Source: G963667915 sp965197385 (lineage in GTDB: Bacteria > Acidobacteriota > Vicinamibacteria > Vicinamibacterales > UBA823). From it: DNA of 64,000 nt. The position numbers were made by a program, and so were the translations under genes. Location: NCBI GenBank assembly GCA_965197385.1, contig CBDANA010000008.1:310001-374000 (forward strand), written 5' to 3'. The notes under the pieces were generated by a model. It saw only the letters and a program-made list of their open reading frames with translations, did no database searches and was not told the DNA's origin. Positions within the stretch are counted from its first letter, which is position 1, and each line of letters starts with the position of its first letter. Below are positions 46,366 through 54,775 of this stretch, piece by piece.

Positions 46366-47643
46366 TCATCGCCCCCGCAGCGCGTCCGGCTGAAGATGCC
46401 ACTCCAGGTTATCCGGCGGCGTCACCGCCAGCTCGTCCGGCCTGGCCATCGCCCGCAGTTGCGGCGTGAAGTCGTAGGGCACCGGCGACGGCCGCGTCGT
46501 GCCGCCCCGATTCACGTACTCCCAGACGATCTCACCGTCCGGCTTCACCTGGAACAGCCGGCCCGTGTTGTCCTCGGCGATGAACGTGTTGCCGTTCGGC
46601 AGCCGCCGTTGCGATCCCATCGTCTTGCTGAAGAACTTGAGATTAGCGTAGCCTTCGGTCTCGTACTTCCAGACGATCTCCTGCGTCGTCGGATCCATCT
46701 CGATGATGAACGTCTGACCGCTGTGCTGGCGGTTGCGCGGAAACAGCGCATTGTCGAACAGGATGATGTTGCCCGCCCCGGGCAGCCCCTTCTCGATCAT
46801 CTCCGGCTCGTGCGAATGCGCCATCCCGCCTTTATAGGTATGCGTCCCTTCCCAGACGACCTGCTTCGTCTGCTTGTCCACGATGTACATCGTGTCGATA
46901 TTGCGCGCGTTGACCAGGATGTTGCCCGGCCGAAATCGCTCGTCCCCGGCGTCGAACCACTTGTTCTCCGACAGCGGCGCAATCGAGTTCACGTGCAGCC
47001 AGTCCCCTTCGGGCGTGGCCGGCGAATAGCGGTTCAGATCGAGGTGCTCGTGGGCGTGCCACTCCCAGACGACCTCTCCGGCCGGGGTGACCTCGTAGAT
47101 GTCGGCCCCGCGCTGGTGCTCCTCGCTGCCGCGCTTGCGCGGTGCCCACCAGGGGCGCATGTCCACATCCTCGACCCGCGCCTGAAACTCGTCGGGAATC
47201 GGCTGGTGCGCGATGAGGAGCCGGTTGTTGTTCGGCAGCCACCGCAGGTCGTTGATCGACCCGATGCCCTCGTGGGTCCAGACGACGTTGCCGTCCCAGT
47301 CGTATTCATAGATCGTGCGGTTCGGCCCGGCGTACAGCAGGTGCCCGTTCGACAGCAGCCGGCTGCGCTTGTTGAACGTCGCCGCCACCGTCCAGGTGTG
47401 TACGACGTTGCCGTTCATGTCGATCAGCCGAACGTCGTCCGGCACCGTACTCTGCGCCCGGACCGCGGCGGACGAATGATTCCCACTGTCCGAATGATCG
47501 GAGATCAGGATGTAACTACTGTAGGCCGCTGCCGGGTCGTACATCGTCGTCCCGGTCGGGAAGACGCTGGGATAGGCGACGACGAACGCCGACGCCGCCC
47601 AGACGAACGCCGTCGCGAGCGCGGTCTGCTGCGTGCCTTGCAT
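46366..47643 (-). CDS. Arylsulfotransferase (ASST)-family secreted protein
   Basis: A 425-residue exported protein (signal region LATAFVWAASAFVVAYPSVF) with a six-bladed propeller of the ASST type: DMNGNVVHTWTVAATFNKRS, EYDWDGNVVWTHEGIGSIND, NNRLLIAHQPIP, EWHAHEHLDLNRYS, and in the last blades AHSHEPEMIEKGLPGAGNII. The His-rich motifs recall the active histidines of ASST, but many family members have unknown function. AAGGAACG precedes ATG at 47643; the frame extends upstream through a B/A repeat and is not used. Confidence 0.8.
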   Translation of the reverse strand: MQGTQQTALATAFVWAASAFVVAYPSVFPTGTTMYDPAAAYSSYILISDHSDSGNHSSAAVRAQSTVPDDVRLIDMNGNVVHTWTVAATFNKRSRLLSNGHLLYAGPNRTIYEYDWDGNVVWTHEGIGSINDLRWLPNNNRLLIAHQPIPDEFQARVEDVDMRPWWAPRKRGSEEHQRGADIYEVTPAGEVVWEWHAHEHLDLNRYSPATPEGDWLHVNSIAPLSENKWFDAGDERFRPGNILVNARNIDTMYIVDKQTKQVVWEGTHTYKGGMAHSHEPEMIEKGLPGAGNIILFDNALFPRNRQHSGQTFIIEMDPTTQEIVWKYETEGYANLKFFSKTMGSQRRLPNGNTFIAEDNTGRLFQVKPDGEIVWEYVNRGGTTRPSPVPYDFTPQLRAMARPDELAVTPPDNLEWHLQPDALRGR

Positions 47644-47657
47644 GTCCGTTCCTTTCT

Positions 47658-47792
47658 CTAGGCGCCCGTCCGAGTATTCGCGTGGGCCGCGCGCGTGGGT
47701 CTTGCGAGCCGCAGACAAGAAGCGCGGAGGAGGCGATGCCGCGGCGCATCGGCGACGACGGGCGACGCGGGACTTTCACCACGGGCTGCTAG
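47658..47792 (+). repeat. Chimeric repeat: family B left half joined to family A right end (127 bp)
   Basis: Bounded by CTAG at 47658-47661 and CTAG at 47789-47792. The left 95 bases follow family B (GCGCCCGTCCGAGTATTCGC, GTGGGCCGCGCGCGTGGGTC), then switch to the family A right end (GCGGGACTTTCACCACGGGC). The right CTAG supplies the TAG stop of the aminotransferase gene. A matched CTAG pair around a hybrid body suggests it transposed as a unit. Confidence 0.8.
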
Positions 47793-48943
47793 GTCTCCAG
47801 CACCTTCTTGAAGACCTCCATCGCCCGCTGCATGTCCTCCATCGTCCCCAGCGAGATGCGCGTGTGGGTCTGCTCCATCGGCGGGAAATCGCGCCCCACG
47901 AGGACGCCGTTCGTCCGGCAGGCGTCCCGGAACTCGGACGCCGGACGATCGATCTTCACGAAGATGAAGTTGGTCTGCGACGCGGGCGCGCCGAAGCCCA
48001 TCTCCGCGAACTGCGACAGCGTCCACTCACGAATCCGCTGGTTCTCCTGACGCTCCCAGTCCATGTGCGCCGTGTCCTCGATGGCGGCGATACCGGCCAC
48101 ACTCTGGAGCTCGTTGATGCTCCCCAGGCCCCAGGCCTCCCGCAGCGAGCGGAGGGTCACCGGCTGACCGATGCCATACCCCATGCGCATGCCGGCCATG
48201 CCGAACGCCTTCGAGAACGTCCGGGTCATGAAGACGTCGGGGAACTCGAGCGAGATCTGATCGCCCGAGCCGACGCCTGGCACGGTCGCGTAGTGGATGT
48301 AGGCCTCGTCGATCAGGATGGCCGTGTCGGGTGACCGTCGCTTGATCGCGCGCACCGCGGTCTCGATGTCGGACAGCGGGTGGATCGTCGACGTCGGATT
48401 GTTCGGATTGCAGAGGAAGACGAGTCCCGCTCCACTCGAGGCGTCCACCATCGCGTCGAGGTCCAGATACAGGTCCGACTTCACCGCGATGGACCGCTCG
48501 GCCCCCCCCATGTAAGACGGATTCCCGGAGACGAGCGGCCGCGAATCAGTCACATACGCCCGCTGCGCCGCCTGCAGGATCACGCCCGAGCCGGTGGCCG
48601 TAATCACGTTCTCCGGTGCCACGGTGTGCGCCTTCGCAATCGCCGCGCTGAACGCGCGCCGGCTCGGCACCGGATAGCCGTAGCCCAGATTCTTCGAGGG
48701 GTGCTGCTTCAGCACCTCGATCACCTTGGCACTGGGCCCCCGGAGGTTCTCGTTGCTGCTCAGCTTGATCGCGCCCGGGGGGATCGCGGCGCGCTGCCGC
48801 TGCATCGCCGCCTCGAGCTCGAGGTCGTCGAACCCGAATGCGGCTAATTCCTCGCGCCCGTGGCCGATGATGAACGACGCCGAGGCGAGCCCAGCGCTCC
48901 CCACGCCGATCCGCCGGACGAACGCACGACGTGAAAGTGACAT
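47789..48943 (-). CDS. Exported class I/II aminotransferase (HisC-like) with Tat signal
   Basis: A 384-residue PLP enzyme with a twin-arginine leader: MSLSRRAFVRRIGVGSAGLA (SRRAFxR). The aminotransferase core has SSNENLRGPS, NLGYGYPVPSR, FLCNPNNPT, IDEAYIHY, and the PLP-lysine site FSKAFGMAGMRMGYG. It resembles histidinol-phosphate or aspartate aminotransferases, but export of a PLP enzyme by Tat is unusual. Next to it in the genome is an arylsulfotransferase and downstream are quinoprotein-type proteins, so a periplasmic amine or amino-acid transformation is conceivable (inference). Confidence 0.85.
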   Translation of the reverse strand: MSLSRRAFVRRIGVGSAGLASASFIIGHGREELAAFGFDDLELEAAMQRQRAAIPPGAIKLSSNENLRGPSAKVIEVLKQHPSKNLGYGYPVPSRRAFSAAIAKAHTVAPENVITATGSGVILQAAQRAYVTDSRPLVSGNPSYMGGAERSIAVKSDLYLDLDAMVDASSGAGLVFLCNPNNPTSTIHPLSDIETAVRAIKRRSPDTAILIDEAYIHYATVPGVGSGDQISLEFPDVFMTRTFSKAFGMAGMRMGYGIGQPVTLRSLREAWGLGSINELQSVAGIAAIEDTAHMDWERQENQRIREWTLSQFAEMGFGAPASQTNFIFVKIDRPASEFRDACRTNGVLVGRDFPPMEQTHTRISLGTMEDMQRAMEVFKKVLET

Positions 48944-49127
48944 CTACGCCTCCCCCGAACCTGAGAGTCGTGGATTACGCGGCCGCCGCGGACTCCCTCC
49001 CGGCGCCCTCATCAGGTCCCGTGTCTCCACGGATCCCTCTTATGACGGTGCCCCCACCGGTAGCCGCCGGACGCCCGCAGGGTCAAGCGACCGAGCCGGC
49101 TCATGAAGCTTTACGACGCAGGCTGTG

Positions 49128-50270
49128 TTACTGCTTCACCGACCGCAGCATGGCGCCCCCGTCGGACACCACGGCGCCGTACACGTTGCCCGCAGCATCC
49201 ACCGCCACACCTTCCGGGTTCGATCCGTCGGGATAGGCCTCGACCGTGCCGTCGATGAAGTAGTCGACCGACCCGTCGTCCAGCCTGCCGACCCGGATGC
49301 CGGGCATCCAGCCGGATCGGCGACCGGGCCTGCCCTCGAAGCGCGACTCCGAGTCGGCGACGTAGATCGTCCCGTCGGGGCCGAAGTGCATGTCGCTCGG
49401 CCGGCTGAACTGCTTGAACTCCTCGATGTAGTTGCCATCCTGGTCGAGGATCTGCAACCGGTTGTTGCCGCGGTCGGCCACGACCAAGCGCCCGTCCGCG
49501 TCGAAGATCAGCGCGTGCGGCGTCTTGAACTCGACGGGTCCCGAGCCCCACTGGCCCCAGGACGCAACGAATTCGCCGTCCGGCGAGAACTTCGCGATTC
49601 GCGCCACCGTGCTCGGGTCGTCCGAGTTCTGGCCCCCGTGCCCATCGCCGATATAGATGCTGCCATCGGGCCCGACCGCCACGTCGCATGGCGTGTTCAA
49701 TGTGGCACCCGTGCCGTCGCCGGTCACGCCGCCCTCACCCAACGTCAGCAGGACCTCGCCTTCGGGGCTGAACTTGATCGCCACTTGGCCCTTGCCGGCC
49801 TGGCTCAAATCGTCGGGATCCGGTGCCCTGGCGTCGGTGACCCACACGTTGCCGTCCGGGTCCACGTGGAGGCCGTGCGGATACAGGATCAAGCCCCCGC
49901 CGAAGCTCTCCACCACGTTGCCGTCCGGATCGATCTTGAGAATCGGGTCGACATCCGAGTCGGCGCAGGAATTCGCACCGCAGCGGTCAATCGCCCAGAT
50001 GTGCACGCCGTCCGGGTCGATGTCGACCCCGGCCGTTGATCCCCACGTTCTACCGTCGGGCAGCGTCACCCAACCATCCTCGGTCGTGTACGGATTCGGC
50101 CGGTCATTGTCATTGATCGGCTCGACCGACCCGGCCTCCACAGGCGCCGCCTCGTCCGGTTCGGCCTCCATCGGGGCTTCCGGCTGGCTGCATGCCACCG
50201 CGCCGAACATCACGAGCACCGACACGATAACCATCATCATCGCGAATCCCAGTCGCCGTTGATCAGACAT
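49128..50270 (-). CDS. NHL-repeat lipoprotein (peptidyl-glycine monooxygenase-like), copy 1
   Basis: A 380-residue lipoprotein (FAMMMVIVSVLVMFGAVAC) with six NHL/YVTN-like blades: VDPDGNVWVTDARAPDPDDL, VGPDGSIYIGDGHGGQNSDD, FDADGRLVVADRGNNRLQIL, FGPDGTIYVADSESRFEGRP and VAVDAAGNVYGAVVSDGGAM. It is a clear paralogue of the gene at 50825-51955, with the same signal style and the shared DxDPDG blades. AGGGGG precedes ATG at 50270. The propeller architecture suits binding or radical-SAM-free enzymatic use; no active site can be named. Confidence 0.85.
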   Translation of the reverse strand: MSDQRRLGFAMMMVIVSVLVMFGAVACSQPEAPMEAEPDEAAPVEAGSVEPINDNDRPNPYTTEDGWVTLPDGRTWGSTAGVDIDPDGVHIWAIDRCGANSCADSDVDPILKIDPDGNVVESFGGGLILYPHGLHVDPDGNVWVTDARAPDPDDLSQAGKGQVAIKFSPEGEVLLTLGEGGVTGDGTGATLNTPCDVAVGPDGSIYIGDGHGGQNSDDPSTVARIAKFSPDGEFVASWGQWGSGPVEFKTPHALIFDADGRLVVADRGNNRLQILDQDGNYIEEFKQFSRPSDMHFGPDGTIYVADSESRFEGRPGRRSGWMPGIRVGRLDDGSVDYFIDGTVEAYPDGSNPEGVAVDAAGNVYGAVVSDGGAMLRSVKQ

Positions 50271-50308
50271 CACATCCCCCTTGAAACAGGCTTCCGCGGC
50301 CGGGGCGC

Positions 50309-50809
50309 TCACCGAATCGGAGCGCCCTTCGGCCCGCTTGGCGTCGATTGTACTCCGAACCGCACCTCCCCGAGCGCCAGCGGGTCGGCCGGCAGATCCT
50401 CCTCGCCCGCTGGATAGCCGTTGAGGCCGAGGAAATAGGCCGCAACGTCGGCATAGTGCTCGGGATCGAGCCCGCCGGGGTCGTCCGGCGGCATGGTATC
50501 CACGAGCACCTGGAAGAGGTCGCCGACGGTCCGTCCCCGCCAGGCCGCCTGGAACGCCGACCCCCTGAACTCCCTGGACCGGTGGCACGCCTCGCAGATC
50601 TGCTCGAACCGCCGCCGGCCGAGGCTCGCCTGGCGCATCGTGTACACGCCGTCCCACACGGAACGCGGTGGCGCCGGCGCGCGCGCCGGCGCCACCGCGC
50701 ACCCCGCCTGAGCGAAAACGAAGACGACACCGAGGACGAGGACGACGACGAGGGTCAAGGTGAGCGCCGGCAGGTTTCCAGCCCTCGCCCGAGCAGCCCG
50801 GGACACCAC
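50309..50809 (-). CDS. Membrane-anchored mono-haem cytochrome c
   Basis: A 166-residue protein with an N-terminal helix (LTLTLVVVLVLGVVFVFAQA), a haem site CEACH, and downstream SREFRGSAFQAAWRGRTVGD, then TMPPDDPGGLDPEHYADVAA with the conserved Met that probably ligates the haem and the AAYFLGLNGYPAG C-terminal helix typical of class I cytochromes. GTG start at 50809. It lies between two NHL lipoproteins on the same strand and upstream of the first, with 38 bp between. It probably carries electrons from the neighbouring PQQ protein. Confidence 0.85.
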   Translation of the reverse strand: MVSRAARARAGNLPALTLTLVVVLVLGVVFVFAQAGCAVAPARAPAPPRSVWDGVYTMRQASLGRRRFEQICEACHRSREFRGSAFQAAWRGRTVGDLFQVLVDTMPPDDPGGLDPEHYADVAAYFLGLNGYPAGEEDLPADPLALGEVRFGVQSTPSGPKGAPIR

Positions 50810-50824
50810 GGCCGTCGCGGGAGC

Positions 50825-51955
50825 CTACTCCGAGCTCCTGACGTATCGCTTCAGCGCCCGGGGGCCGACTTCCGCCCCGTACACGTTGCCCGCAGCGTCC
50901 ACCGCCACACCCTCGGCCGCCGTCGTCCCCCGCGGCTCCGGGTCCGGATCGGGAATGAAGTACCTGACCTCACCGGTCCGCGCGCTGCCGATCCGGATGC
51001 CGCGCGCCCAGCCCGGATTGCTGGTCTCGCTCGACTCCGAGTCGGCGCCGTACAGTATGTCGTCCGCGGTGATGTAGATGCCGCTTAGGCGGCTGAACTG
51101 CGTCCACTCCTCGAGGAAGTCCCCCTCCTGATCGAAAATCTGGATGCGCACGTTCCCGCGGTCGGCGACGAACAACCGGCCCACCGAGTCGAAGGCCAGG
51201 CCGTGCGGCGTCCGAAACTGCCCCGGCTCAGAGCCGAGCCCGCCCCAGTGCATAAGGTAGTGACCTTCACTGTCGAACTTCACGACGCGTGCGACGGTAT
51301 CCGGCGTCGCGTTTTGGCTCTGGCCACCGTGTCCATCACCGACGAAGATCGAGCCGTCGGGCGCCGTGATGACGTCGTTCGGCGTGTTGAGCAGGCTGTC
51401 GGTTCCGTCGCCGGCGACCCCGGGCTCGCCCAAGGTCAGCAGGACCTCCCCCTCCGGACTGAACTTGTAGACCGCGTGCCCCTTGCCATCCCGGCTCGGA
51501 TCCTCACCGTCCGGTCCCTGCGCGTCGGTCACCCAGACGTTGCCCTCGCTGTCCACGTGGATGCCGTGCGGAAACAGAAACATGTCACCACCGAAGCTGG
51601 TCACGAGGCTGCCGTCGGCGTCGAACTTGAGGACGACCGGCAGATCTGACCCGGCGCAGCTGTTCTCGCCGCACCGCTCCGCGACCCAGATCGACGTGCC
51701 GTCAATGTCGATGTCCACCGCGCTGGTCGATCCCCAGGTCCGTCCCTCCGGGAGCGTGAAGTAGTCCTCGACCGTTTCGTACGGATTGGGCCGGTCATTG
51801 ATCGGCTGGATCGGCGCAGCCTCCGCCGCCATCTCCTCGACCGAGTCTTCCGCCGGATCGGCCTCGGGTTGAGAGCAGGCCGCCGCACCAAACATCACGG
51901 TCACCGCCGCCACACCGAACATCAGCGCGAATCCCACTCGACCTCGATCAGACAT
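50825..51955 (-). CDS. NHL-repeat lipoprotein, copy 2
   Basis: A 376-residue lipoprotein (FALMFGVAAVTVMFGAAAC) paralogous to the 49128 gene. Blades include VDSEGNVWVTDAQGPDGEDP, TAPDGSIFVGDGHGGQSQNA, FDSVGRLFVADRGNVRIQIF and VAVDAAGNVYGAEVGPRALK. GGGGGACG precedes ATG at 51955; an upstream ATG would add only seven residues. The pair flanks the cytochrome c gene, so the order from the PQQ gene is PQQ, NHL2, cytochrome c, NHL1. Confidence 0.85.
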   Translation of the reverse strand: MSDRGRVGFALMFGVAAVTVMFGAAACSQPEADPAEDSVEEMAAEAAPIQPINDRPNPYETVEDYFTLPEGRTWGSTSAVDIDIDGTSIWVAERCGENSCAGSDLPVVLKFDADGSLVTSFGGDMFLFPHGIHVDSEGNVWVTDAQGPDGEDPSRDGKGHAVYKFSPEGEVLLTLGEPGVAGDGTDSLLNTPNDVITAPDGSIFVGDGHGGQSQNATPDTVARVVKFDSEGHYLMHWGGLGSEPGQFRTPHGLAFDSVGRLFVADRGNVRIQIFDQEGDFLEEWTQFSRLSGIYITADDILYGADSESSETSNPGWARGIRIGSARTGEVRYFIPDPDPEPRGTTAAEGVAVDAAGNVYGAEVGPRALKRYVRSSE

Positions 51956-52009
51956 CACGTCCCCCTTGACACACACATGGATACCGAAGGCCCCTGAACC
52001 TCTGGCTGG

Positions 52010-54055
52010 CTACGGGAGCCGGAGCGCCACCAGCGCCCCGGGATGGTCGGTGCTGGCGATCTGCACGACGATGTACTGCTGCCCCGCGTGCTCGTAGGTC
52101 ATCATTCCGTACTGGCCGGGGGCCGGCAGCTCGACGAGACCCAGCCGCTCGCCGGTGCGCTTGTCCAGGGCGCGCAGGACCGGCTCGCCCGCCCGGCCCT
52201 CGGCCTGGATGAGCAGGCTTCCCGTGACCAGCGTGACCGGCTGCGAGGTGACACCGGTGGTCGGCAGATCCACGCCCCGGAGCGCCGGGTGATTCCTGAT
52301 CGACGCGGGCGTATCGCCGTTGGGAATCCACCACAGATGCTCGCCCGTATTCATGTCGATCGCCGTGATGCGGCTGTAGGGCGGCTTGAAGATGGGCAGC
52401 CCCTGCGGGCCCCGGAAGTCCCCGCGGTTCGCGACGACCCAGTCGGCGACCGTCTTGCCGGTCGTCATCGGGTCGTCCGGCTCGTCCATCTCGTGGCCAG
52501 GCACGATGTTCTCCGATCGGCAGCCGGTCAGGGAAGCCACGTAGAGGATGCCGGTTTCCGGATCGGCAGTCGTAGGACCGACGATGTTGGTAGCGCCGCT
52601 CGGGCAGCTGACGAACGAGCGCAGGCCGGAGGGGTGGCCCACCTGGATCGGCGGGTTGAAGAGCGGTCCGATCCGGTAGTTCTTGATGATCTCCAGCGCC
52701 TCCTGCCGGAGCGCGGGCGTGAAGTCGATGAGGTCGTCCTCGGTCAGCCCCTGCATGACGTAGGGCAGCGGCCAGGTCGGAAACGGCTGGGTCGGCGACA
52801 GCCGCTCGCCGGGGAGATCCGACTCGGGCACTTCGCGCTCCTCGATCGGCCAGACCGGCTCGCCCGTCTCCCGATTGAACGTGTAGGCCCAACCCTGCTT
52901 GGTCGTCTGCACCACGATCGGCGTCGGCTGGTCGTCGACCGTGACGTTCAGCACGACCGGCGCCGTCGAATTGTCGAAGTTCCAGATGTCGTGGTGGACC
53001 ATCTGGAAGTGCCAGACGCGCTGGCCCGTCTGGACGTCAAGCGCGAGGAGGCTCGTCCCGAACAGCGTGTCGCCGGGCCGGAAGCCGCCGTAAAAGTCGA
53101 TCGTCGGCGGGTTCGTCGGAATGTAGACGATCCCCCGCTCCGGGTCGGCTGACATCGGCGCCCACGACGAGACGTCACCCGTCGTGCGCCATGCGTCGTT
53201 CTCCCAGGTCTCGTGGCCGAACTCCCCGGGCCGGGGAATGACGTGGAATTTCCAGAGGTGCGCCCCGGTCCGCGCGTCGTAGGCCAGGATGTCGCCCGGG
53301 ATGTTCTCGGTGCGGGTCTGGTAGTAGCCCTGCTCGTGGACGTTGCTCACGACGACCACGCCGCCCACCACGATGGGCGGCGACGAGCTGCTGAGGTTGC
53401 CGAGGTCCCGGGGGATCCCGTGGTCCGGGTCGTAGGAATAGCCCGACTCGAGCCAGGGGTCCCAGTCGGCCACCAGGTCGGGCAGCAGATCTACGACGCC
53501 GCTCTCCGGGAATCCAGGCAGCGGGACGGCCTGGCCCCAGTCGTCCAGGTGGCGACCGGTCTTCGCGTCGAGGGCGTGGAGGAAGAAGGCGGGGCTGCTG
53601 GTGAAGATCACGCCGCGGCCGTCCACCTCGGCGTAGGCGACACCCTTCCCGTAGTTGTTGCGCATGCCCCGGTCGTACCGGGTGGTGTGGGGCTCGCGGT
53701 AGGTCCAGATCGTCTCTCCCGTCGCCGGGTCGATGGCAGCCACCGTCCGCCGCTGGCCGGCCACCGTATAGAGCAGACCATCGACGTAGAGCGGCGTGGA
53801 CCGGAAGCGATAGTCGACGGAAGGGCCGAAATTGTCGCCGCGCCAGACCCAGGCCACCTCGAGGTCCTCGAAATTGTTGCCGTCGATCTGGTCCAGCGAC
53901 GAGTACCGCGTGTGCCCCGCGTCGCCGCCGATGTAGCGCCACTCACCGGCCGGGGTGCCGCGCGGCTGGGCGGCGCCGGGAGCTGGCACGCCGACGACCC
54001 CGACGAGGAGGATCAGTACAACGACGAGGGGCCCTGCCAGCCTGACGCGATCCAT
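52010..54055 (-). CDS. PQQ-dependent dehydrogenase (quinoprotein, eight-bladed)
   Basis: A 681-residue exported protein (LVVVLILLVGVVGVPAPGAA) with the eight-bladed quinoprotein propeller: GEWRYIGGDAGHTRYSSLDQ, DGNNFEDLEVAWVWRG, ATGETIWTYREPHTTRYDRG, NYGKGVAYAEVDGRGVIFTS, DYGGFRPGDTLFGTSLLALD-like (FYGGFRPGDTLFGTSLLALD), QMVHHDIWNFD, YVASLTGCRSENIV and MNTGEHLWWIPNGD. The HHDIWNFD block resembles glucose/quinate-type PQQ enzymes (membrane-bound PQQ-GDH-like). The alcohol or sugar oxidised is not evident. The upstream frame to 54148 adds an unlikely Arg/Ser-rich stretch. It lies just downstream of the DsbD-N gene. Confidence 0.88.
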   Translation of the reverse strand: MDRVRLAGPLVVVLILLVGVVGVPAPGAAQPRGTPAGEWRYIGGDAGHTRYSSLDQIDGNNFEDLEVAWVWRGDNFGPSVDYRFRSTPLYVDGLLYTVAGQRRTVAAIDPATGETIWTYREPHTTRYDRGMRNNYGKGVAYAEVDGRGVIFTSSPAFFLHALDAKTGRHLDDWGQAVPLPGFPESGVVDLLPDLVADWDPWLESGYSYDPDHGIPRDLGNLSSSSPPIVVGGVVVVSNVHEQGYYQTRTENIPGDILAYDARTGAHLWKFHVIPRPGEFGHETWENDAWRTTGDVSSWAPMSADPERGIVYIPTNPPTIDFYGGFRPGDTLFGTSLLALDVQTGQRVWHFQMVHHDIWNFDNSTAPVVLNVTVDDQPTPIVVQTTKQGWAYTFNRETGEPVWPIEEREVPESDLPGERLSPTQPFPTWPLPYVMQGLTEDDLIDFTPALRQEALEIIKNYRIGPLFNPPIQVGHPSGLRSFVSCPSGATNIVGPTTADPETGILYVASLTGCRSENIVPGHEMDEPDDPMTTGKTVADWVVANRGDFRGPQGLPIFKPPYSRITAIDMNTGEHLWWIPNGDTPASIRNHPALRGVDLPTTGVTSQPVTLVTGSLLIQAEGRAGEPVLRALDKRTGERLGLVELPAPGQYGMMTYEHAGQQYIVVQIASTDHPGALVALRLP

Positions 54056-54220
54056 CTTAATGGCCTGTCCTTCCGCACCAGTCACCTGTCGCGCAGCCTG
54101 TCTAGTCGAGGACTGCGATGCCGCAGGACTCCAAGATTGGTCCCGCATGATCGGAGGGGCTGAATTATAGCCTGTTTTGGCGGAAATTCCCTGAGGGTTT
54201 TCCTGAAAGACGCGGCGCGA

Positions 54221-54724
54221 TTACGGCTCTGGGGTAGATTCGACCCGCACCGACAGGTCGAAGAGGAGCGTGGCGGGCGCCAGACAGATGCGATCGTCGC
54301 ACGCCTGATACCGGAGCCGGCCTCGGGCCGCGACGGCTTCTTCGCGTGCGTCGGCCGAGGCTCGGACCGTCACCGGCACGGCGAACGTCCCGCCGTAGAC
54401 CAGGAGATCCTCATCCGCGCCCTGCAGCCGGTAGGACTCGCCCGGCGGATACCGGATGTCGGTGACCTCGAATCCGTCCCCGCTCACGAATTCAAGCGTG
54501 AGCGGAATCAGGAACTCGTCCGCCGCGGGGTTCGCCTGAACGTGAAATCCCTCTGCTACCGCGATGCGGATCTCCGTGTCCTGCGACGCGCCGGGTGCGA
54601 CGGAGAGCGTCTCCATCCCCACGACGCGGACGACCGGGGCCGGCTGGGACGACCCCGGCGCCATCGCGCCGAGGAGCCACGTGAGAGCGATGAGGCCGAT
54701 GAGGCCGAGTTGCCTGCGCGTCAT
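54221..54724 (-). CDS. DsbD N-terminal domain-like thiol protein
   Basis: A 167-residue exported protein (GLIGLIALTWLLGAMAP) carrying only the immunoglobulin-like DsbD-alpha domain, without the membrane and thioredoxin parts. The active pair appears in RYQACDDRICLAP, matching the CxxxxxC thiol loop of DsbD-N. It probably accepts electrons from a thioredoxin-like partner in the periplasm. It is immediately downstream of the redoxin gene and separated from it by a TTCAGGG repeat, so the two look like a functional pair. Confidence 0.85.
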   Translation of the reverse strand: MTRRQLGLIGLIALTWLLGAMAPGSSQPAPVVRVVGMETLSVAPGASQDTEIRIAVAEGFHVQANPAADEFLIPLTLEFVSGDGFEVTDIRYPPGESYRLQGADEDLLVYGGTFAVPVTVRASADAREEAVAARGRLRYQACDDRICLAPATLLFDLSVRVESTPEP

Positions 54725-54726
54725 GA

Positions 54727-54775
54727 TTCAGGGTTCAGGGTTCAGGGTTCGGAGTTCAGGGTCCAGGGTTCAGGG
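54727..54775 (+). repeat. Heptanucleotide tandem repeat TTCAGGG (7 units)
   Basis: Seven contiguous 7-bp units from 54727 to 54775: TTCAGGG three times, TTCGGAG, TTCAGGG, TCCAGGG, TTCAGGG. The last unit overlaps the TGA stop of the redoxin gene (54770-54772). It is one of three different 7-bp repeats at gene 3' ends in this window. Confidence 0.85.

Noticed and set aside
48944..49127. Possible small gene between the aminotransferase and the NHL lipoprotein
   Set aside because: Frames here are proline/arginine-rich without a ribosome site; treated as intergenic.
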